A stretch of 39,642 nucleotides of DNA from IMG/VR virus record IMGVR_UViG_3300033148_007798, positions 1 to 39,642 of that record, one strand, 5' to 3'. The stretch's first letter is position 1; every line of letters starts with the position of its first letter. The notes under the pieces were generated by a model. It had not been told where the DNA came from. It ran no database searches and saw only the letters and a list, made by a program, of their open reading frames with translations. The DNA comes from a virus. Positions 7,393 through 15,600 of the stretch are shown here, one piece after another. The position numbers and the translations under genes are program-made.

Positions 7393-8313
7393 CTATGTCA
7401 ATAGATTCTCTAGCTTAACAATCAGCATATCTAATTGATTTGCTAATCTTTTTTTTTCTTGTAATGTTGATGCTGTTTTTATAGAATAATATATATTTGC
7501 CATAATACGTAAAACAGGATCAGTCTGTTGTGTTTGAGCAGCAGCAACTTTTAATATTCTACCAGGCACTATATCAGATATCGCATCAATCACACGAGCA
7601 GTAGAACATGCAGGTACAGTCACAATAGACTGTTCATAAAATTCAGGTTGTTTTAATAATTCAGCTACTATAACACCATTCTTGCGCATACCTCGACTAT
7701 ACTTCAAACAATTACAAAAATCAGCTTCTTTAACCACACGCTTACCACAACAAGTGCATACCGATGCTTTAATACTACAACCCATAGATGTATATACCCT
7801 TTTAGGATAAGTCTGTAATGTCCTAGCAACACCTGGAGCTTTCATTTTATCAATAGCAAAAAGAATAACAAGATGAGTATCGTCATATTTATCAATAACA
7901 GGCTCAGCATCTAAAACTATACCAATAGCTAAATTAGGATCATGACTATTATGATTAACGTGCATTGCGGCAGCTCGAAAACTTAAATATCTAGGAATAT
8001 CAATACCCGCAATCCCACTATACTTTTCCATTAATTCATCATAGTTAAATAAATCTGAATTTTTATTAACCGCCCATTCCCAAGAACTCAACCCATTACC
8101 GAACTTCTTACCAAGAGTACCATGATAATCACCAAAATCTAATGCACGAGTAGTACCATAAATAAAACCTTCAACTGTAGGTGCTAGCCATAATTCCTCA
8201 TGTCTATTATCTATTATAGATGCTATAATATCTCTAGATTTATGATCGATCTCTGTAAATTGTATAGGTTTATCTGTAACCTTGCCTACAACCTCATTAA
8301 TTTGTCTATCCAT
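7393..8313 (-). CDS. Candidate prohead maturation protease (S78-like) with inserted Cys cluster
   Basis: A 306-aa protein. Around residues 116-180 I see MHVNHNSHDPNLAIGIVLDAEPVID, then HLVILFAIDK, then RVYTSMGCSI. A His in a strand-turn, about 55 residues before a Ser in SMG, followed by a beta strand, is the layout of HK97/S78-type prohead proteases: candidate catalytic residues His118 or His121 and Ser176. Directly after the Ser comes a Cys cluster, C186-x-C188-C189, then C200-x-C202, likely a bound zinc. The region EQSIVTVPACSTARV (228-242) fits the protease C-terminal strand, and a helical tail follows. Place: several genes downstream of the portal. Such proteases cleave scaffold and capsid precursors inside the prohead. 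The family call is from pattern only, and no major capsid gene was recognised nearby. Confidence 0.5.
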   Translation of the reverse strand: MDRQINEVVGKVTDKPIQFTEIDHKSRDIIASIIDNRHEELWLAPTVEGFIYGTTRALDFGDYHGTLGKKFGNGLSSWEWAVNKNSDLFNYDELMEKYSGIAGIDIPRYLSFRAAAMHVNHNSHDPNLAIGIVLDAEPVIDKYDDTHLVILFAIDKMKAPGVARTLQTYPKRVYTSMGCSIKASVCTCCGKRVVKEADFCNCLKYSRGMRKNGVIVAELLKQPEFYEQSIVTVPACSTARVIDAISDIVPGRILKVAAAQTQQTDPVLRIMANIYYSIKTASTLQEKKRLANQLDMLIVKLENLLT

Positions 8314-8329
8314 AATAATTACCTATTTT

Positions 8330-8923
8330 CTAAAAATATTTACCTAAAAGCTGTTTTAATATTCCTGGATTTTGAAGTATAGTACGCAATAATCCTTGAT
8401 TACCCTGTATATAATTCTGAATACCTTGAAGAGTATCGGGATCTATTTTAGATATATCAATACCAAAAGCAGTTGCTAATTGCTTCAAATCCAATTGTTT
8501 TAATTCCTTTCCACCAGCAATATAAGTTTTTACATATTGCACTAATTGTGGAAAACAAGTATCCACTATATAAACAGCAGCTCCGTAATGTATACCAAAA
8601 GCTTCACTAACATTAACACACATATCAGTAAAACCACCCTCATCTATCTTTGCATAATAACTTCTACTAAGAACTTTATCTCCACTCCTCTCCCAGAAAT
8701 CTTCAGATTCATCAACATCTGCATTTGGATTAGGTACTTGCTTATATGTATATAATGATCTTAATAAATTTGCCCATACAGGATATATTTTTTGCAAAGC
8801 GAATTCAGCCGCTTCAGAGGGTAATTCATTTCCCCAATCTAGAATATCAGATTTACCCATTGACTCATAATAAACCCCAAAATATTCCATGATATCATTA
8901 ATTAAATCACTTTCTTCATTCAT
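8330..8923 (-). CDS. Hypothetical virion protein
   Basis: A 197-aa, mostly helical protein with no recognised family. It starts MNEESDLINDIMEYFGVYYESMG and ends in a Gln/Leu-rich helical tail (about 145-197: LKQLDLKQLATAFGIDISKIDPDTLQGIQNYIQ). A moderately hydrophobic segment, FGIHYGAAVYIVDTCFPQLVQYV (about 110-132), could be a buried helix. It is the first gene after a minus-strand terminator and a candidate promoter, so it probably opens a separate transcription unit that includes the candidate protease gene. Start ATG at 8921-8923. Confidence 0.6.
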   Translation of the reverse strand: MNEESDLINDIMEYFGVYYESMGKSDILDWGNELPSEAAEFALQKIYPVWANLLRSLYTYKQVPNPNADVDESEDFWERSGDKVLSRSYYAKIDEGGFTDMCVNVSEAFGIHYGAAVYIVDTCFPQLVQYVKTYIAGGKELKQLDLKQLATAFGIDISKIDPDTLQGIQNYIQGNQGLLRTILQNPGILKQLLGKYF

Positions 8924-8952
8924 AAAAATATGACCATTATATTTTAAAAATG

Positions 8953-8981
8953 ATTTTACCTACTTTATAAAATATGATCAA
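8953..8981 (-). promoter_or_regulatory. Candidate sigma-70-type promoter for the 8330..8923 unit
   Basis: On the minus strand, TTGATC (plus 8976-8981) is followed after exactly 17 bases by TAAAAT (plus 8953-8958). That is a 4/6 and a 5/6 match to the housekeeping consensus, about 30 bases before the start codon at 8923. It lies directly downstream of a likely terminator. The surrounding DNA is very AT-rich, so chance matches are easy and the call is moderate. Confidence 0.45.
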
Positions 8982-9002
8982 AATTAAAGAAAAATTAAGG
9001 AT

Positions 9003-9034
9003 AAAAAACAAAGAGCAATGGTCGAATTGCTTTT
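9003..9034 (-). terminator. Rho-independent terminator after the 9034..9633 gene
   Basis: An inverted repeat with arms AGCAAT (9014-9019) and ATTGCT (9026-9031) and a 6-base loop, extended by T/A pairs beyond one mismatch. On the minus strand it is followed by a T-rich run (CTTTGTTTTTT, plus 9003-9013). It begins directly at the stop codon of the minus-strand gene. The T run on the other side (9031-9035) would let it act in both directions. Confidence 0.6.
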
Positions 9035-9633
9035 TATAATTTCCGATTTTGTAACAATGAATTTATTACTATTCTAGTTTGATTATATACGGCAGGATTA
9101 ATTATAGATTTTAAGGACAAATCTTCGGGAGTATAACCACTAAAACCATCTAATAATTTAATTAATAATCTAGGTTGTAAATTAACAGTACGACTTAAAA
9201 CAGTATTAAGATAATTTAATATTTCTTCTTCCTGATCATTTATTCCATCTGGATATGCCTCATAAAACAATCGCTCTGACTCTTGATCGGAAATATTAAA
9301 CCTTTTCATAATTATATCTTTAATTTCATCCTTCCCTTTATTACCGTGCTGCCATATCCATACTATAATTTCCTTTCGTCTATCCTCCGAAAAAAAAGCA
9401 TATTTATTTATCTTTTTATGTATTTCTATATCTTTAAGATGACTCTTAGCTTCCTGTTTTGTCTCATGTGAAGAAAGAATACGACTACCATCTTCTGAAA
9501 CAATACACCATGGTGCACTTTCATTTTGTGAATTCTTATGTCCCTGTATATACTTTATATAAGAAAATCTATCGAACCTGCCAGCATAAATAAACCGTAT
9601 ATATCTCTGTATAATTCTACTATAATCAAACAT
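9034..9633 (-). CDS. Hypothetical virion or assembly protein with W-C-I-V-S-E-D domain
   Basis: A 199-aa protein. Residues 41-71 (PWCIVSEDGSRILSSHETKQEAKSHLKDIE) match a small repeat-like domain seen in phage and bacterial proteins: W-C-V-x-S-x-x-x-G-x-x-L-x-x-H-x-T-x-x-x-A-x-x-x-L-x-x-I. It is followed by KINKYAFF (74-81), a motif also found twice in the 656-aa virion protein. The rest is helical and ends in LLIKLLDGFSGYTPEDLSLKSIINP. The start codon overlaps the stop of the upstream gene by one base, so the two are translationally coupled. The function is unknown. The shared KYA motif suggests a common partner or processing step with the 656-aa protein. Confidence 0.6.
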   Translation of the reverse strand: MFDYSRIIQRYIRFIYAGRFDRFSYIKYIQGHKNSQNESAPWCIVSEDGSRILSSHETKQEAKSHLKDIEIHKKINKYAFFSEDRRKEIIVWIWQHGNKGKDEIKDIIMKRFNISDQESERLFYEAYPDGINDQEEEILNYLNTVLSRTVNLQPRLLIKLLDGFSGYTPEDLSLKSIINPAVYNQTRIVINSLLQNRKL

Positions 9634-10064
9634 TACTCTGTACCACGAAATTGTATAAGACTGCCTTCTCTCGACATTCGTATAATAACTTCATCAGCTA
9701 CCTTAATATTATTATCCACAGCTATCTTACTTACAATATCCTTAATCCTCTTTGAAATCCTATCATCTAACTCCATAGAATCTATAGTTACTTCAAATTC
9801 TCTATCATTATCTATATCCCTTTCCAAAAGCTCCTTCCTCCTTCGCCTATTATCCTTACGTTTCCATTCCCTACGAATAGAAAATACCTTATCCATTGCA
9901 TGTTGCATAAAAGGTGTATTATCAAACGCCTTTTCAGTATATCTTACTAATTTATTTATTTCCTCTTCAGTAGGAAAATCTTCAAAGTTTTCTCGGCGGA
10001 TACGATTTAAAATCTTATTACAATAATTATTCCATCGAGTATCTTGATTAGCTATTCGATCCAA
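9633..10064 (-). CDS. Hypothetical protein, TTG start
   Basis: A 143-aa, highly basic and acidic helical protein (EWKRKDNRRRRKELLERDIDNDREFEV in the middle) with no recognised family. No ATG occurs near the N-terminus. The chosen start is TTG at 10062-10064, which has GGTAGG eight bases upstream overlapping the end of the preceding gene. The first residues then read MDRIANQDTRWNNYCNKIL. Its stop overlaps the next gene. A structural or scaffold-type role is possible from context, but nothing specific can be said. Confidence 0.55.
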   Translation of the reverse strand: MDRIANQDTRWNNYCNKILNRIRRENFEDFPTEEEINKLVRYTEKAFDNTPFMQHAMDKVFSIRREWKRKDNRRRRKELLERDIDNDREFEVTIDSMELDDRISKRIKDIVSKIAVDNNIKVADEVIIRMSREGSLIQFRGTE

Positions 10065-10073
10065 AACAAATGC

Positions 10074-12044
10074 CTACCAATCCAAATTAAAAAAATTAGC
10101 ATATTTATCTATCGATTCATTAAATCTAGCACCTACAGTAGTAGATGTAGTATCTGAAGTAGATTGTTCTGCTACACTACTATCATCTTCTTTACTCTTA
10201 TCTGCATCTAAAGTAACTTGCGATATAGATCCTCCACCAGCCAATTGTTTATGTGCATATTCAGAAACTTTAAGTGTAAAAGCAGTTGCAACAACTTCAG
10301 GAAATCCCATATTCTTTATCGCTTGCTTGATTGCTTGTTCTACATTACTCCAACTAGCTGTTATTTCCTTACTTTTCTCAACAGCCTGTATTATCTGTTC
10401 TTTATCTCCACTAAAATATTTATCAAGAAGTTTAGTACCCAATATTCCCACAAGCTGTCCTACTACACTAGCTGTATCACCATATTCTTTCCCACCTAAC
10501 ATTCTACCACCTATTCCCAAAAATGTTCCCAGCCACGATTCTGTATAACCAGACGCAAGACCCTGTAATATAGCTGTCCAACCACCAGCCCCTGTAAAAT
10601 AATTACCAAGAGCACTAACCAACATTTTACCCAAAAATGCCTCTTTACGCCTAAATAAAGTACTACCCCCATCTTTTGTTAATACAATATCAACAGATTC
10701 CACATTGTCAATCTGTTTATCCACCGCATATCTATATAAAATATTCTCCAAATCCTTATAATAAGATCCTTCTCTTTGCAAAAAGAAAGTATGAGAATTA
10801 ACCTTATCATATACACCTGAAAACTTATCAGTATTCCATGAACCATCTTCTACTATCGCCATATCAACAGACTTATCAGAAGATCCACTAATTGATGAAG
10901 GAAGTAAATCCATCAAAACATCAACAATTTTACTACCTACACCTGGTGGAATTCCCTTAGATATTAAATAACGCTCTAACAATGCTTTTCCTGTACCTTC
11001 TAGAAAAACTTTACTATCATTAACAGCCTTCTCTTTAACCTCTGGGCTTAAATTTCCTATAAACTCTTTAAGTTTACTACCAATTGATGAAAATGTGCCA
11101 CCATATCTATAAATATTATCAACATACTGAATAGCCTTATGCAATAAAACAACATTATCCTGATTACTTCCATCCTCAAATTCAGCAACATAACCTATTG
11201 TTGCAGGTAATAAATATGCATATTTATTTATAGAATTATACATATTTTCAGAACTATAAACATTTATTGGATTCTCTGCCTCATTAACATCATATTGTTC
11301 TACAGGTTGCTGTTGTAACTTTTTTACCTCTTCCGCAGCCTGTGGACTATATGGATTACTCGCAACAGTTCCGATATTATCAACAACGCGTTTAAGCTCC
11401 TCAATATTATTACTCATATAAGCACGATTTAACCTAACTTCATGCCAATGTATTGTTTTTTCAGGATATCCTTGCTGCTTTAAAATTGTTAAAGCTTTTT
11501 GCCCATCCCCATATATTGAATCTAATTGATTTTTCTGAACATCATCCTTACCTCCAGAAGATACTTGTGTATCCTGTTGTTTTTGTACAGTTTGCATAAC
11601 CTTAGTCGCCTGTTGTGCAGTTTGCTGCTCTTTCTGCTGAACATTCTGCATAGCCTCTTGTTTAGATTTTCCTTGAGCCACTTGTTTTTCATACTCTGCA
11701 ATCTCTTGCCCCATCGCATCAAAGCCTGTATATACTAAATTATGAAGATACCCTATAAACTCATCACGTAAACGCTCCTGTAAAACCCCTTTCCGAATCA
11801 ATAATTCTGCAATTCTTTCCTCTAACTCTCTCAAATTAACTCCAAATAAATCCTTAAAAGCCCACACTGTATTCTGTCCAGCTTCATATAACCAACTACC
11901 CATTCTACCAAGATAGCCCTTTTCCTCTACCTCTTCTCCTTCCTCCTGAGCTACCCGCAATAAAAACTCCTCCGCAAACGATGTATTTTCATCTACATGC
12001 TGAAGAACACCACCAAATAAATCTGTTAAATACATATCATTCAT
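10074..12044 (-). CDS. Large putative virion protein (656 aa)
   Basis: No family is recognised. The N-terminal 120 residues are helical and acidic (AEEFLLRVAQEEGEEVEEKGYLGRMGSWLYEAG). Residues about 125-165 are Gln-rich coiled coil. Residues about 465-520 are Gly-rich and hydrophobic (FTGAGGWTAILQGLASGYTESWLGTFLGIGG), which could be a membrane-active or channel-like segment. The C-terminus is Ser/Thr/Asp-rich and ends NESIDKYANFFNLDW. The motif SINKYAYLL (residues 271-279) and the terminal SIDKYANFF resemble KINKYAFF in the 9034..9633 product. Start ATG at 12042-12044, downstream of a small membrane-segment gene. Candidate roles: internal virion protein, scaffold or ejected protein. All are inference from size and composition. 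Confidence 0.6.
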   Translation of the reverse strand: MNDMYLTDLFGGVLQHVDENTSFAEEFLLRVAQEEGEEVEEKGYLGRMGSWLYEAGQNTVWAFKDLFGVNLRELEERIAELLIRKGVLQERLRDEFIGYLHNLVYTGFDAMGQEIAEYEKQVAQGKSKQEAMQNVQQKEQQTAQQATKVMQTVQKQQDTQVSSGGKDDVQKNQLDSIYGDGQKALTILKQQGYPEKTIHWHEVRLNRAYMSNNIEELKRVVDNIGTVASNPYSPQAAEEVKKLQQQPVEQYDVNEAENPINVYSSENMYNSINKYAYLLPATIGYVAEFEDGSNQDNVVLLHKAIQYVDNIYRYGGTFSSIGSKLKEFIGNLSPEVKEKAVNDSKVFLEGTGKALLERYLISKGIPPGVGSKIVDVLMDLLPSSISGSSDKSVDMAIVEDGSWNTDKFSGVYDKVNSHTFFLQREGSYYKDLENILYRYAVDKQIDNVESVDIVLTKDGGSTLFRRKEAFLGKMLVSALGNYFTGAGGWTAILQGLASGYTESWLGTFLGIGGRMLGGKEYGDTASVVGQLVGILGTKLLDKYFSGDKEQIIQAVEKSKEITASWSNVEQAIKQAIKNMGFPEVVATAFTLKVSEYAHKQLAGGGSISQVTLDADKSKEDDSSVAEQSTSDTTSTTVGARFNESIDKYANFFNLDW

Positions 12045-12096
12045 AATAACCTACCTATTCTATATCCAGTATATTAATTGAATCTTATCATTTTAT

Positions 12097-12606
12097 CTAA
12101 ATCAAACCTGTATTCGGCTGCGCTTTATTAGTTACTGGTTGCTTCTTTGTAGAAACCGCCTTTTGTTGAATATTTTTTGTCCCACCAGTTTCTGATTGTT
12201 TCCCTGCAGAAGCTACTTCTTGCTGCTGAACACCTTCCTGTTTCTGCCTATATAACAAAGCCATTTTATTCGCACCTTTTGCTATCGCTGTCATAACCAT
12301 ATTAACATATTGACTTTTATCATATTTAAAAACAGAAGGATCTGCATTCTTCATGACTAAATCAACCCAACGTTCAACATATTCTCTTAAGTCTGGATCA
12401 CTTGCTAAATAACTCACTAAAGCAACACCAGCAACACCCCATGTAATAGGACTCATCAACAATCCAGCCAAAATAGATCCAATACCTATTGTTATAGCAA
12501 TAGCCTCTTTATCTCTAGAAAGATTATCAAAATCCATCCCATACTTCATAGATAAATCTACCATAATTCCATTAACATCAACATTTTCATATAAGTCTTC
12601 TTTCAT
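12097..12606 (-). CDS. Small protein with two hydrophobic segments
   Basis: A 169-aa protein from ATG at 12604-12606. I reject the longer frame that starts with TTG at 12636 because this ATG has a GAGGT Shine-Dalgarno five bases upstream. Residues about 35-51 and 53-69 (AIAITIGIGSILAGLLMS, then PITWGVAGVALVSYLA) are two adjacent hydrophobic stretches able to span a membrane. A helical region and a Gln/Ser/Thr-rich low-complexity C-terminus (about 115-169) follow. It lies directly after the portal gene. It may be an internal or ejected membrane-interacting protein. The family is unknown. Confidence 0.55.
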   Translation of the reverse strand: MKEDLYENVDVNGIMVDLSMKYGMDFDNLSRDKEAIAITIGIGSILAGLLMSPITWGVAGVALVSYLASDPDLREYVERWVDLVMKNADPSVFKYDKSQYVNMVMTAIAKGANKMALLYRQKQEGVQQQEVASAGKQSETGGTKNIQQKAVSTKKQPVTNKAQPNTGLI

Positions 12607-12622
12607 AATATACCTCACAAAA

Positions 12623-15600
12623 TTACAACAACTCAAACATTTCCCTTAAATCTTTACTTAATTTATGTGGATATTCCAACCACATATATAAATTATCCCT
12701 AAATAACTGCATTGCATTACTCACAGAAGTATCAATACACTTACCATATTTATCCCAAACTTTACCAGAAGACAACTTAATATTATCAATCTCATCACAA
12801 TTCAAATTAGACGACACGACCCATCCATCAATCTCTTCAGTAGAACCAAATAATGGCTCAATATATCCAAAAATTTTATAAGTATTAATTTCATCTTCTG
12901 TTAAATCATAAGATATTCTTTTAAAATTCTTCAAGATAGTTTTACGTAGACTTTCATCTTCAAAAGGAATATATTTAATCAATGCATCTGTTATCAAATT
13001 ATCTTCCATTCCTATCCAATTACTCACATATAAAACCTTATCATCTCTATATACAGGAATCTTTCCACACTTAGCTGTAATCTCATAATTTAAACTAGCT
13101 GTAACCCACTGATGTTTCAACGAATCCTTCATATCTGGATTCTGTTCCTCATATGCCTTTTTTCGCTCCATTTGCCACCGATCATTGTACACAACATCCT
13201 TAATAAAAATTACATTATTATAGGATCTTTTTAAGTATTTACCTAATTTACTTATAAAAGTCTCAACAAACGGATAATACTCAACAGGACAATCTATTAT
13301 TTCAATATTATCTATAATCCCATTCTTATACCTATGCACAGCTTTATCTACAAAATTACCAAATTCCTCACCATCATATCCCTCAATACATGGTACCATT
13401 AATACAATTTCTCCTTCTGGAGAAATAATAGAAGATAAACTTTGTCCCTTTTTTAGTAAATCGTTTACATTATAATGTACCCCATCCAATACTAAAGAAT
13501 TAGATAATCTTATATTATAAACACCTTGCTCCTGAAAACCCTTTAGTTGCCCATAATAAAAACAACTGCTAATAGCACTGCATAAATAATCTCTGATATC
13601 ATCATCAATAGCCGCTTTCTCAATATTATCCAACCACGATTCAAATTCATTGGATAACACAATATCAGAATAATCACGTAAATTATTATCCCGTGCATAA
13701 TAATCATTATTAAGAGGCAGAAAACCTGTCTTACTATAAGAAGTTAATTTCCCTTGTAAATATAAATCAGTAAAAATCCCCAAAACAGCATCCTTATTTT
13801 CTCGAAGACCTTCCCATATATTTGAATATTTTTTACAAAACATATCCAATTTAGAACTAAACGCATCAAATAAATGTATAACCTCCATAGAAAGTTTAGG
13901 AGATCTAATCGCTGTTTTCCATTTTAAATACGAAGCAGGTAAAGCATCTTTTAATAAATCTTTCACATACTTTTCTTCTGCGCTATATATATGCTCACTT
14001 CGTGAAATAGTAGGAGCAAATTGACCATGTTTTATAAACTCCTTTGAAGAAGACGCGGTATTTTTCAAAGATTCTGATAAATCTTCATTCACTATTTTTT
14101 CTTTCGTCTCATTAAAATTCTTTTTTCCCTTTTTAAATCTATCTTTTAATCTAGCCAAAGGACCCAAACCAGGCAATCCACCAGGAGGTCCAGCAGGAGA
14201 TGTGGGTTGTAGTCTTACACCAATCATCTGCTCCAATTCTTTCTGTCTATCTTTATTATACAATTCTTCCTCGAAATTCAAACCCATTGACAATAACAAT
14301 GTAATAGCAGAAATAGGACCCTTACCCTGAGCATATACATTATTCAAAAATGTAAGATACTGTTGATCATCACGTAACATTAATTTCTTATGCCATAACA
14401 TTTTAGGTATAATCAATCTACGTCTACGCTCCTCACCTGTTTTATTAAATCTCAAATAAGGCCCGTTCGATCCTAATATTTCTCTAGCATCTCGTTTATA
14501 CCATCCATTACGTTCAGCCATTATTCGTAAAAATTTATTTTGAATCCATTGTATTTCAAATAAATCCCTCTTAGCTTTATAACGTGCTAATTGTGTTTGT
14601 AATGCCACATTTGCAGATGCATATGTAGTTTTACCCTCCATAAATTCCTGACTTACCCCCAGAGCCACCATCTTTCTCTTATTAATCTCATCCCATTCTT
14701 TCTCCAAACGCATAACTTTATCCGCAACCGTAATATATTCTACCTGTAAACCATAATGATAAATCAACGAAAAATTAGGATCCATATTAGCATGTTCCAA
14801 CATCTGAGCTATTGCCCTCTGATGTGTCTCGTCAGGAATCCATCCTTTCTGAGGATCTCCTAGTTTAAAAAGCTTCAAAGGATATATAAAATTATCCGCA
14901 ATAGTTAATTGTGCCTCTCGTAACTTATCCTCATACATTAACGTATTTGAAGTAACAAAATTACCCCCACATAACCACCAATGATCTACATCAACAGTAA
15001 GATCATAAACCCTGCCTTGATATTCAGCAATATCAATAGATTCAATTTTGACATAAAAAAAGTCATCATCTATATATCTAGAATTATCCGATCGTTTATC
15101 TGTAATATCAATATAATTCTTCAAAAGCTGAATAAAATCATTATACTCAATATATCTATAATATTGCAATAAAGATGTATAAAAAGAATAATCAATCTTA
15201 TTAATAATAGTAAATATAACACATTCGTCCATCAAATAATTTACAAAATTACTTGAAATATACAATAATGAATCATCGAACTCAGTAATAATCTTAGAAA
15301 AAATTCTATTGCGAAATAATAACCATTGTATTTGATACGCCAAATCCGTAGAAAATAAAGGTATGGTTACATCATTATTATAAGATTTACCAACTACAAC
15401 AGACAAAAAACCATCTAAAAAAGACATTTGAATATCTGTAGAAAATGATAAAAAATCAGTTAATAACTTTACAAAATCTTTTTGTAAAGAAGATATATAT
15501 TCATATAAAAAACCAATAATAAAAGAAGTATGAAATGAATCCCTTATTAAGAGTTCATATGTATATTCATAGACATTTAAATCATACTCAATATCTGGAA

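Noticed and set aside
9538-10026. Long plus-strand open frame (162 codons), Ser/Leu-rich
   Set aside because: Antisense shadow of two overlapping, well-supported minus-strand genes. No ribosome binding site, and its Leu/Ser/Ile composition is typical of reversed AT-rich coding DNA.
12607-12636. Longer N-terminus for the small membrane-segment protein (TTG start)
   Set aside because: The ATG at 12604-12606 has a good GAGGT site; the TTG has none and overlaps the portal end.
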